Assembly: GCA_945867875.1 (NCBI GenBank)
Contig: CAMBJF010000065.1
Location: forward strand, 1-11,191
Source: an uncultured Ruminococcus sp.
Lineage (GTDB): Bacteria; Bacillota; Clostridia; Oscillospirales; Ruminococcaceae
Reading direction: 5' to 3'
Length of the DNA stretch: 11,191 nucleotides
The notes under the pieces are model-generated. The model made no database searches. It saw only the letters and a program-made list of their open reading frames with translations, and was not told where the DNA came from. Of this stretch, positions 1 through 6,340 are shown in pieces. The position numbers and the translations under genes are program-made. Positions within the stretch are counted from its first letter, which is position 1. Every line of letters begins with the position of its first letter.

Positions 1-46
1 AATAAGCGGTGTGCTGTGAAAAATAACAGTGAAAGGCGGAATTGTT

Positions 47-370
47 ATGGCAATTGATTATAAGGAAATAGGTAAAAGAATGGCTGCGAGAAGGAAAGAA
101 CTTGGATTAAAACAATATCAGCTCTGCGAAATGATAGATGTAAATTATAAATATGTATCAAACCTTGAAACAGGGCGGTCAGCTCCCAGTCTTGAAGTGA
201 TAATGAAGCTTTGCGGGGCACTTGACACGACTCCCGATTATTTTCTGCTTGGTACTGATTCGGACGGAATGCTCACTGGTAAAGAGCTTGCTGACAAAAT
301 TGGCAGGCTTGATGAAAAAAATAAAAAAATCATAAGTGGAATACTTGATGTTCTTATCAGCAATTCATAA
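47..370 (+). CDS. Small XRE/Cro-type HTH transcriptional regulator
   Basis: A 107-residue cytoplasmic DNA-binding protein. Residues about 4-61 form an HTH_XRE domain: the opening IGKRMAARRKELGLKQYQL, the recognition-helix stretch VNYKYVSNLETGRSAPS, and the closing LCGALDTTPDYFLLG are typical of the family. The last 45 residues are a short charged tail with no recognisable sensor domain. The frame is open from a GTG at 29, but the Shine-Dalgarno AAAGGCGGA lies inside that extension, 6 nt before the ATG at 47, so 47 is the better start. It is codirectional with the GH94 gene but separated from it by 246 bp that contain a full promoter, so the two are probably not one operon. Its target is unknown; control of the neighbouring phosphorylase is possible but nothing in the sequence shows it. 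Family call is firm, role is not. Confidence 0.88.
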   Translation: MAIDYKEIGKRMAARRKELGLKQYQLCEMIDVNYKYVSNLETGRSAPSLEVIMKLCGALDTTPDYFLLGTDSDGMLTGKELADKIGRLDEKNKKIISGILDVLISNS

Positions 371-383
371 AATATTAAAATTC

Positions 384-457
384 TCAAACGTTTAACCCCG
401 CTTGAACCTCTGAAATCATTCAAATGTTTTGTTAACGTTTACATACTAAACGTTTGA
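384..457. promoter_or_regulatory. Cluster of three AACGTTT-type sites, candidate LacI-family operators
   Basis: Three related sites lie in 74 bp: TCAAACGTTTA at 384-394, GTTAACGTTTA at 431-441, and TAAACGTTTGA at 447-457. The third is the exact reverse complement of the first. A central CG inside an AT-rich palindrome is the usual operator core of LacI/GalR-family proteins, which kink DNA at that step. The same AAACGTTT core occurs at 8919-8926 beside the promoter of the LacI-type gene in this window. The sites end about 65 bp upstream of the -35 element at 523-528, which is farther than a simple blocking operator needs. They could act by looping or activation, or could regulate the end of the XRE gene. 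Binding is inferred. Confidence 0.55.
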
Positions 458-522
458 AAAAAACGATAATGCATTAAAATTCACTATTTATCATAAAATA
501 AATATTAAATTTTATAAACCCC

Positions 523-551
523 TTGCCAAAACTATATAAAAATGCTATAAT
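523..551 (+). promoter_or_regulatory. Sigma-A promoter of the GH94 phosphorylase gene
   Basis: TTGCCA at 523-528 and TATAAT at 546-551 are separated by exactly 17 bp, with an extended -10 TGC directly before the -10 box. Transcription should begin near 558. That leaves a leader of about 59 nt before the ATG at 617. An imperfect palindrome, ATGTATA-TGCAT-TATACAT (562-580), lies in the first part of the leader. Confidence 0.8.
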
Positions 552-616
552 GTACCTTGAAATGTATATGCATTATACATAAACGAAAGCAAAATTTAAA
601 AGGAGTGTTTATCTTA

Positions 617-3016
617 ATGAATTACGGACATTTTGACCTTAAAAACAAAGAGTACGTGATCACCCGCCCCGATACCCCTATGCCTTGGGCTAACTACCTT
701 GGCGATCCCGAGTACGGTGCGATCATTTCCAACAACGCAGGCGGCTACAGCTTCGTAAAGTCCGGTGCAAACGGAAGAATTATCCGTTACCGCTTCAACT
801 CTGTTGCTGTTGACCAGCCCGGCAGATACATCTACCTCAAGGACGGCGAAACAGGCGATTACTGGTCTGCTTCATGGTCTCCCGTTTGCAAGCCCCTTGA
901 CGAGTACAAGAGCGAGTGCCGCCACGGTACTGCTTACACCGTTATCACCTCTGAGTACAAGAACATCAAGACTGAGACTACTTACTACGTTCCCAGAAAT
1001 GCTCTTTACGAGGTTTGGGCTTCCAAGATCACCAATAACGACACCAAGCCCAGAAAGCTTTCCGTAACAGGTTACTGCGAATTTGTTAACGACAACAACT
1101 ATGAGCAGGATCAGGTAAACCTCCAGTACACACTGTTCATCACTCGCACCTACTTCAAGGGCAACTTCATTCTCCAGAAGCAGAATGAAATTTTCAAGAA
1201 CCCTAACAATGAGCGTTTCCTCGGCGTTGCAAAGGCTGACGTTTCTGCATACTGCGGTGACAGAGATTCCTTCGTAGGCGCATACAGAGGCTATGCTAAC
1301 CCCAAGGGCATCGAAGAGGGTCTTAAGGGCGAGCTCAACTACAACACCAACTCCTGCGGCGCACTCCAGAGCGATATCGTTCTCCAGCCCGGCGAAACCA
1401 AGGAGATCATCTATGTTCTCGGTCAGAGACCCGAGGCTGTTGCTGCTGAGATAATCGCAAAATATCAGAAGGACGGCGTTGTTGAGGCAGAGCTTGCAGA
1501 GCTCAAGGAATTCTGGCACACCAAGCTCGGCAACTTCGAGGTTGATACTCCCGATGCCGACTTCAACAATATGGTAAACGTTTGGAATGCATACAACTGC
1601 TTCATCACATTCATCTGGTCAAGAGCTGCATCCTTCCAGTACTGCGGTCTGAGAAATGGTTTCGGCTACAGAGATACTGTTCAGGATATCCAGGGTATTA
1701 TCCACCTTGCTCCTGAAATGGCTAAGAAGCAGATCGTATTTATGCTTTCCGCTCAGGTAACAAACGGCGCAGGTCTGCCCCTCGTTAAGTATGACCACAA
1801 GGCTGGTCAGGAAAATCACCCCGATGAGAATGACCCCAACACAGCTTATGCAAAGGAAACAGGACACCCCTCTTATCGTGCAGATGATGCTCTCTGGCTT
1901 TTCCCCACAATCTACAAGTACATTTCCGAGAGCGGCGATGTAAACTTCCTCGATGAAGAGATTCTTTACGCTAATGACGGCGAAAAGGGCACTGTTTACG
2001 ATCACCTTAAGAGAGCTATTATGTTCTCTATGAACAACCTCGGCAACCACGGTATGCCCGCAGGTCTCCACGCTGACTGGAACGACTGCCTGAGACTGGG
2101 CAAGAAGGGTGAGTCTACATTCGTTGCATTCCAGCTCGTTTATGCAGTAAAGATCCTCAGAAGCTATGCAGAGCTCAAGAATGACGCTGAGTACATCAAG
2201 TACCTCGATGAAGTAAAGGCTAAGCTCGATACTATCCTCGCAGCTTGCTGGAACGAGGACAGATGGATAAGAGGCTACAAGGAGGACGGCGCAGTTATCG
2301 GTCAGAGAACCGATCCCGAGGCTAATATGTGGCTCAATCCTCAGTCTTGGTCTGTTATTTCCGGCTTTGCAAGCAAGGAGCAGGCTGAAAAGGCTATGGA
2401 CAACGTTGAGAGAGAGCTCAACACTCCTTACGGTGCAATGGTTATGTATCCACCTTATGTTGAGCACGGCTTTGACGGCGCTCTTATGCAGTGCTTCAAC
2501 AAGTGCACAAAGGAAAATGCAGGTATCTTCTCTCAGCCACAGGGCTGGCTGATACTCGCTGAGTCCCTTATGGGTCACGGCAACCGTGCATACAAGTACT
2601 GGAAGGAAGCTGCTCCCGCAACATACAATGACAATGCAGAGCACAGATGCCTCGAGCCTTACGTTTACGGTCAGTTTGTAGAGGGCAAGGACAGCCCCTA
2701 TGCAGGACGTGCACACGTACATTGGCTCACCGGTACAGCTTCCACCGTTATGGTTGGTACAGTTGAGGGTATCCTCGGTATGAGGCCCGATGCTGCAGGT
2801 CTTAAGGTTGATCCTTCCATCTCTTCCGAGTGGGGCAGCTACAAGATCAACAAGACATTCAGAGGCAAGAAGCTCCATATGACATTCAACAACCCCGATC
2901 ACGTTGAAAGCGGAGTTAAGGAGATCGTCCTCAACGGCGAAAAACTCCCCTCCAACTACATTCCTGCTGACAAGCTCAAGGACGTTAACGAGATCGTTGT
3001 AACCCTCGGCAAGTAA
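617..3016 (+). CDS. GH94 cellobiose/cellodextrin phosphorylase family enzyme
   Basis: A 799-residue cytoplasmic enzyme that should cleave a beta-1,4-glucose disaccharide or oligosaccharide with phosphate, giving alpha-glucose 1-phosphate and a shorter sugar and saving one ATP compared with hydrolysis. The whole GH94 layout is visible: N-terminal beta-sandwich opening (KEYVITRPDTPMPW, NNAGGYSF), a linker, an (alpha/alpha)6 barrel with GYRDTVQD and ADWNDCL, and the C-terminal sheet ending NEIVVTLGK. The general acid should be the second Asp of DWND, residue 490. Other conserved blocks are KENAGIF (632-638) and HWLTGTAS. The frame is open from a TTG at 557, but the promoter starts RNA near 558, and AGGAG at 601-605 serves the ATG at 617. 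The segment after DWNDCL is short (LGKKGES) compared with classical clostridial cellobiose phosphorylases as I remember them, so cellodextrin phosphorylase is a real alternative. Codons are strongly biased to C-ending forms, suggesting high expression. Confidence 0.92.
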   Translation: MNYGHFDLKNKEYVITRPDTPMPWANYLGDPEYGAIISNNAGGYSFVKSGANGRIIRYRFNSVAVDQPGRYIYLKDGETGDYWSASWSPVCKPLDEYKSECRHGTAYTVITSEYKNIKTETTYYVPRNALYEVWASKITNNDTKPRKLSVTGYCEFVNDNNYEQDQVNLQYTLFITRTYFKGNFILQKQNEIFKNPNNERFLGVAKADVSAYCGDRDSFVGAYRGYANPKGIEEGLKGELNYNTNSCGALQSDIVLQPGETKEIIYVLGQRPEAVAAEIIAKYQKDGVVEAELAELKEFWHTKLGNFEVDTPDADFNNMVNVWNAYNCFITFIWSRAASFQYCGLRNGFGYRDTVQDIQGIIHLAPEMAKKQIVFMLSAQVTNGAGLPLVKYDHKAGQENHPDENDPNTAYAKETGHPSYRADDALWLFPTIYKYISESGDVNFLDEEILYANDGEKGTVYDHLKRAIMFSMNNLGNHGMPAGLHADWNDCLRLGKKGESTFVAFQLVYAVKILRSYAELKNDAEYIKYLDEVKAKLDTILAACWNEDRWIRGYKEDGAVIGQRTDPEANMWLNPQSWSVISGFASKEQAEKAMDNVERELNTPYGAMVMYPPYVEHGFDGALMQCFNKCTKENAGIFSQPQGWLILAESLMGHGNRAYKYWKEAAPATYNDNAEHRCLEPYVYGQFVEGKDSPYAGRAHVHWLTGTASTVMVGTVEGILGMRPDAAGLKVDPSISSEWGSYKINKTFRGKKLHMTFNNPDHVESGVKEIVLNGEKLPSNYIPADKLKDVNEIVVTLGK

Positions 3017-3034
3017 TTTTCACCCATATAATGC

Positions 3035-3068
3035 AAAATGCCGTCCTCACACGAGGGCGGCATTTTTT
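3035..3068. terminator. Bidirectional intrinsic terminator between GH94 and PPTase genes
   Basis: A 14-bp stem pairs 3035-3048 with 3053-3066 around the loop ACAC, with a single G-T pair inside. On the + strand it runs into six T (3063-3068), and on the - strand the stem ends in four T. It sits 18 bp after the phosphorylase stop and its T-run touches the stop codon of the convergent phosphopantetheinyl transferase gene, so it probably ends both transcripts. Confidence 0.92.
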
Positions 3069-3624
3069 ATAATATTTGTTTTCCGAAGGTGCACCGAATA
3101 GGCGTGCCTTTTTTTGTGCATACGGATAAGATATATCCGTCCTGCTCGTAAACGCAAAAATCAAGCTGTGGCTTATCGCTTTTCAGCACGCTGTTATCAA
3201 TAGCAAATGACACGTTTTTCATATCGGCAATGCCCTTGCCTGTGTATTTCCCGTAGGCTTCCTTCAACGTCCACAAAATGAAAAAGTATCGGTCTTTATC
3301 ACGGCAGGGGAGAGTGCTGAACCATTCAGCTTCACTTTCGGTAAACACTCGGCTGACAATATTGGGGCGGTATCCACGTATCTTTTCACAGTCAATGCCG
3401 CACTCCTCCGGACTTATCATACAGCAGCAAAGTCCTTCGCAATGGGATATGCTGAAATGACAGCCGTCGATATATGGTTTGCCGTTTTCCTGTTTTTTTA
3501 TGTCACTTTCGGATATTACTCTGCCGTATGTCTGCAAGAGCATTTCGCTGAGAAGCTTTATACCTGCATCGTGCTGAACTTGGCACTTGTTTTCACTGTC
3601 ATTGATGTAACGAAAATCTATCAT
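3067..3624 (-). CDS. Sfp-type 4'-phosphopantetheinyl transferase
   Basis: A 185-residue cytoplasmic enzyme that should transfer the phosphopantetheine arm of coenzyme A to a serine on a carrier protein, using Mg2+. The three family motifs are present in order: NGKPY...FSISH (47-61), GIDCEKIR (76-83, metal ligands D78 and E80), and WTLKEAYGK (118-126, with E122 and K126). The start at 3624 gives a normal N-terminus for a short Sfp-type protein, with a modest AGG ribosome site 8-10 nt upstream; the longer open frame to 3888 runs through a terminator and an SCP2-like gene. No polyketide, peptide-synthase or carrier gene is in the window, so the partner is unknown; it could be an unlinked biosynthetic cluster or the fatty-acid carrier. 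Codon use is less biased than in the phosphorylase gene. The start codon is only 20 nt from a strong terminator, which is unusual. Confidence 0.88.
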   Translation of the reverse strand: MIDFRYINDSENKCQVQHDAGIKLLSEMLLQTYGRVISESDIKKQENGKPYIDGCHFSISHCEGLCCCMISPEECGIDCEKIRGYRPNIVSRVFTESEAEWFSTLPCRDKDRYFFILWTLKEAYGKYTGKGIADMKNVSFAIDNSVLKSDKPQLDFCVYEQDGYILSVCTKKGTPIRCTFGKQIL

Positions 3625-3636
3625 AAATTTACCTAT

Positions 3637-3659
3637 AAAAAAAGGGTGCCGAAGCACCC
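3637..3659 (-). terminator. Intrinsic terminator after the SCP2-like gene
   Basis: On the - strand, GGGTGC-TTCG-GCACCC (3659 down to 3644) forms a 6-bp stem capped by the very stable UUCG tetraloop, followed by seven T (3643-3637). It follows the SCP2-like stop codon by 14 nt and precedes the phosphopantetheinyl transferase start by 12 nt after the T-run. On the + strand the same hairpin is followed by GATTTTTTGTTTT, so it could also work in that direction. Confidence 0.9.
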
Positions 3660-3673
3660 GATTTTTTGTTTTA

Positions 3674-4054
3674 TCAGAATACAACAGAAGCGAGAACGAT
3701 TGCCTTGCCTGCGTTGCCCTGCATCTTAACATCACCGTCAACGATAGCAGAGGAGATAGCTTTTTTGCCTGCGAGAACAGCAGCAAAAGCATCAGCATCA
3801 GCATCAATCTCAATGTCAGCACCTCTGTAATCGAAAGGCTCAACAACAGCAATTCCGTTTGCAACGAGAATATAGAGGATACCCTCAACGGAACCGTTAA
3901 GCTTTACCTGAGCAGCGATACGGGCATCAACAGGAGCCTTTGCCTTGGAAACCTTTGTCTTAAAGCTGTCAACGATAGCTTCATATGTAAGTACATCGTT
4001 CTTTACAACAGCAGCGGACTGCACTTCAGCAGCTTTCTTAACATTTTTTGCCAT
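3674..4054 (-). CDS. Small SCP2-like sterol/lipid-binding domain protein
   Basis: A 126-residue protein, Lys- and Ala-rich at the N-terminus (residues 1-45), with no signal peptide or membrane segment. Residues about 45-126 resemble an SCP2 sterol-carrier domain: the strand ADIEIDADADAFAAVLAGK, then AIVDGDVKMQGNAGKAIVL, follow the family pattern of a D/E-strand, an 'xxLLxGK' helix and a 'G-x-h-x-h-x-G' turn. SCP2 folds hold hydrophobic ligands, but bacterial stand-alone versions have no settled function, and the ligand here is unknown. The start is firm, with AGGAGG 9 nt before the ATG. It has a consensus promoter (4116-4144) and its own terminator, so it forms a single-gene unit that should be strongly expressed. 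The family call rests on pattern memory rather than a profile search. Confidence 0.7.
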   Translation of the reverse strand: MAKNVKKAAEVQSAAVVKNDVLTYEAIVDSFKTKVSKAKAPVDARIAAQVKLNGSVEGILYILVANGIAVVEPFDYRGADIEIDADADAFAAVLAGKKAISSAIVDGDVKMQGNAGKAIVLASVVF

Positions 4055-4115
4055 TAGAATTTCCTCCTAAAAAAATATGTAAACAACATCTTCAGCATAG
4101 AATTTTCATATATTA

Positions 4116-4144
4116 ATTATAATATCTTTGCACGAATATGTCAA
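4116..4144 (-). promoter_or_regulatory. Consensus sigma-A promoter of the SCP2-like gene
   Basis: On the - strand, TTGACA (4144-4139) and TATAAT (4121-4116) both match consensus perfectly with a 17-bp spacer. The expected start is near 4109, leaving a leader of about 55 nt with AGGAGG at its end. This is the best promoter match in the window. The 110 bp beyond it, to 4255, hold no gene and no clear site, only a short CAAAA/TTTTG repeat at 4197-4212. Confidence 0.9.
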
Positions 4145-4255
4145 TAGCACTGTGTAAAATTCGGCGTTTATCACAACGAAGTAAAAAAAAACAAGCCAAA
4201 ACGGTCATTTTGACTAAACATATATAATAGGGGAAATCCACGCAGGCAAGGGAAT

Positions 4256-4290
4256 AAAAAAGCATCGGTATGCTTGAAACATACCGATGC
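4256..4290 (-). terminator. Intrinsic terminator of the sugar ABC transporter operon
   Basis: A perfect 11-bp stem, GCATCGGTATG (4262-4272) with CATACCGATGC (4280-4290) and a 7-nt loop, is followed on the - strand by six T (4261-4256). It begins 13 nt after the stop codon of the last permease gene and closes the operon. Confidence 0.95.
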
Positions 4291-4303
4291 ATTGAAGCTT
4301 TTC

Positions 4304-5194
4304 TTATTCCTTTACACCGCCGAGTGCAACGCCTTCAACAATGAACTTGGAGAAGATGAAGTAAACAATAACAACAGGAATGATGGAAAGCATGATTGCG
4401 GAGTAGTTTGCACCGAAATCGTTGAGCTTATCATTGGAGATGATTGTGTTTACCATCATAGGAAGTGTGAGCTGTGACTTTTCTCTGGAAATGAGGATCA
4501 TAGAAGGTGTGTAGTAGTTGTTCCAGTTAGCAACGAAAGCGAAGATAGCCTGAACTGCGAATGCGGGCTTCATCATAGGAATACCGATGGTGAAGAATGT
4601 TCTGTATTCGCCGCAGCCGTCGATTCGTGCAGCTTCGACAATTTCCAGAGGGAATGATGATTTCATATACTGTCGCATAAAGAACACAACTGCGGGAGCA
4701 GCGATTGCGGGGATTATCAGAGGTATGTAGCTGTCGGTAAGTCCGAGTCTGCTCATAAACTGATAGAAACCAACTGATGTTACCTGTACGGGGATCATCA
4801 TAACCGCAAGGATAATTGTGTATGCGATGTTCTTGAGTTTGAAATCATAAACAACAAGACCGTAAGCAGTCATACCTGAGAAAAGAACAGTGAGAATGGT
4901 TGTGGAGAAAGCAATGATACCACTGTTTCTGTAACCGATGAATGCGTCGTACTGGATCTTGTTTGTAGCGGACCAGTCCATCAGAGTTCCGATATTATTG
5001 AAAAGATTAAGACCGGGAATGAGTGAGATACCGTGACCGCTGATATCAACTGATGTTCTTGTAGCGTTAACAACAAGAATGTAAATAGGCAGCAAGCTGA
5101 TGATCGCAAGAAGGATCATTATAATGGTAACAATGGTCGTTCTTATTTTTATCATCTGCGAGTTGCTGTGTGTACCTGCCATCTGAGTGCTCAT
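4304..5194 (-). CDS. Sugar ABC transporter permease, MalG/CUT1 type
   Basis: A 296-residue inner-membrane protein, the second permease of a carbohydrate importer of the CUT1 group. It has about six membrane segments, the first at residues 18-41, and the cytoplasmic EAA loop EAARIDGCGEYRTFF...P (187-206) that docks the ATPase. The conserved WNNYYTP block follows at 223-229, typical of MalG-like subunits. The start at 5194 has GGGAGG about 14 nt upstream, inside the end of the previous gene, and only 3 bp separate the two genes, which indicates translational coupling. No ATPase gene is nearby. The operon terminator follows at once. A beta-glucan oligosaccharide is the likely cargo because of the GH94 gene and shared operator motif, but the permease sequence alone does not show it. 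Confidence 0.92.
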   Translation of the reverse strand: MSTQMAGTHSNSQMIKIRTTIVTIIMILLAIISLLPIYILVVNATRTSVDISGHGISLIPGLNLFNNIGTLMDWSATNKIQYDAFIGYRNSGIIAFSTTILTVLFSGMTAYGLVVYDFKLKNIAYTIILAVMMIPVQVTSVGFYQFMSRLGLTDSYIPLIIPAIAAPAVVFFMRQYMKSSFPLEIVEAARIDGCGEYRTFFTIGIPMMKPAFAVQAIFAFVANWNNYYTPSMILISREKSQLTLPMMVNTIISNDKLNDFGANYSAIMLSIIPVVIVYFIFSKFIVEGVALGGVKE

Positions 5195-5197
5195 TTA

Positions 5198-6238
5198 TTA
5201 CAGACCTCCCAACTTGTTCTTCAGAGCCTTGGAGCCACGCTTAGCCTTTGGTGTGGTGTCCTTGTCTCTGTTGACAGCAAAGCATATTGAGCCGAGGATA
5301 GCTGTGATGATGAAGAGGACAACCGAAGCCGAAGCGGAATATCCGTAGTTAGGCTTGATGTTATGGAAGTGGTTGTAGATAAATACTGCGATAGTCTCAG
5401 TGAACTTGTTCTGTGTGGTACCGACATTGTAGAGGTAAGGAATATCAAACATCTGGAGACCACCGATCATTGATGTAACCATTGTGTAAAGCATAATGGG
5501 CTTTAACAGGGGAATGGTTATCTGGAAGAACTGCTGTCTGGGTGTAGCACCGTCGATGTTAGCAGCTTCGAAGAGAGAAGGATTGATTCCCATAATACCG
5601 GACATAAGCATAATGGTGGTATTACCGAACCACATCCAGGTCTGGATTATCATAATAAGAACACGTGACTGAGTTTTGCCGCTTACAAAAGGAACAGTAT
5701 CGTGACCTGCCTTTAAGAGCATTGAGTTGATAGCGCCGAACTGTGAATCTGAGAAGAGCATTACAAACAGAGCTGCAACTGACGCCGCCGTAATGATATT
5801 TGGCATATACATTACAATTTTAAAGAATCCCTTACCTTTGACCTTCAGATAAGCGTCAGTAAACCAGGCTGCAAGCAGCAGAGATATGATGATCTGAGGT
5901 ATGAAGTTACCAAACCAAAGAATAAGAGTATTGCCCATTACTCGGAAAAAGTCATTCTTAATAGCAGTTGCCTGACGTGTTTCTTTGTAGATAACATTTC
6001 CTGCATCATCAGTTGTCTTGCCCTGTCCGAACAGAATGGCTTTGAAGTTATCAAGTCCAACAGTTTCGAGGACTACCGAGCCTGTGTCTGTTGTACTTTT
6101 CTGAGTACTTAGGTAAAATGTATTGAATAGTGGGTAAACCTGAAAAAACGCATATACTATAAAGAATGGCAGAATAAAAAGGTAACCATACTTTGCATAG
6201 CTGATAGAGCGAATTTTCCTGCTTGAGCTTGAAACCAT
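5198..6238 (-). CDS. Sugar ABC transporter permease, MalF/CUT1 type
   Basis: A 346-residue inner-membrane protein, the first permease of the importer. Hydrophobic segments lie at about residues 17-38, 101-125, 138-162, 191-214, 245-262 and 301-322. Its EAA loop, EAANIDGATPRQQFFQITIP, spans 224-243 and is a close match to the family consensus. Residues 50-100 form a larger external loop, charged and rich in Thr/Asp. The C-terminus is basic (KAKRGSKALKNK). The ATG at 6238 has GGGGAG 8 nt upstream. It lies 102 bp downstream of the binding-protein gene across a strong hairpin and 3 bp upstream of the second permease gene, the usual order of CUT1 operons. Confidence 0.93.
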   Translation of the reverse strand: MVSSSSRKIRSISYAKYGYLFILPFFIVYAFFQVYPLFNTFYLSTQKSTTDTGSVVLETVGLDNFKAILFGQGKTTDDAGNVIYKETRQATAIKNDFFRVMGNTLILWFGNFIPQIIISLLLAAWFTDAYLKVKGKGFFKIVMYMPNIITAASVAALFVMLFSDSQFGAINSMLLKAGHDTVPFVSGKTQSRVLIMIIQTWMWFGNTTIMLMSGIMGINPSLFEAANIDGATPRQQFFQITIPLLKPIMLYTMVTSMIGGLQMFDIPYLYNVGTTQNKFTETIAVFIYNHFHNIKPNYGYSASASVVLFIITAILGSICFAVNRDKDTTPKAKRGSKALKNKLGGL

Positions 6239-6278
6239 AAAAATTCTCCCCTCGAAATATAAGCTTATTTATATCTAT

Positions 6279-6306
6279 GGGGCAGACAAATCAATGTCTG
6301 CCCCAC
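6279..6306 (-). other. Intercistronic hairpin between binding protein and permease genes
   Basis: A perfect 11-bp stem, TGGGGCAGACA (6279-6289) with TGTCTGCCCCA (6296-6306), encloses a 6-nt loop. On the - strand it is followed by TAGATATAAAT, with no T-run, so it is not a normal terminator. Hairpins at this place in sugar-import operons commonly protect the 5' segment of the mRNA and let the binding protein be made in excess of the membrane subunits. That role is inferred from position. Confidence 0.75.
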
Positions 6307-6340
6307 GACATAAACTAATTAGATTTTAGACCTTGCGATA

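Noticed and set aside
557..616. N-terminal extension of the phosphorylase from a TTG at 557
   Set aside because: The predicted RNA start is near 558, so the extension would not be on the transcript, and the ribosome site AGGAG at 601-605 serves the ATG at 617.
1619..2902. Open frame of 427 codons on the - strand inside the phosphorylase gene, and a similar one at 872-1519
   Set aside because: Both are antisense to a clear GH94 gene with strong third-position bias, which opens the opposite frame. The products are Cys/Val/Leu-rich with no recognisable domain, and no ribosome site was seen.
3625..3888. N-terminal extension of the phosphopantetheinyl transferase frame to 3888
   Set aside because: It runs through a UUCG terminator and the SCP2-like gene in another frame, and gives a Leu-rich sequence without family similarity.
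4274..4477. 67-codon frame on the + strand at the end of the permease operon
   Set aside because: It begins in the loop of the operon terminator and reads antisense through the permease gene, with no ribosome site.
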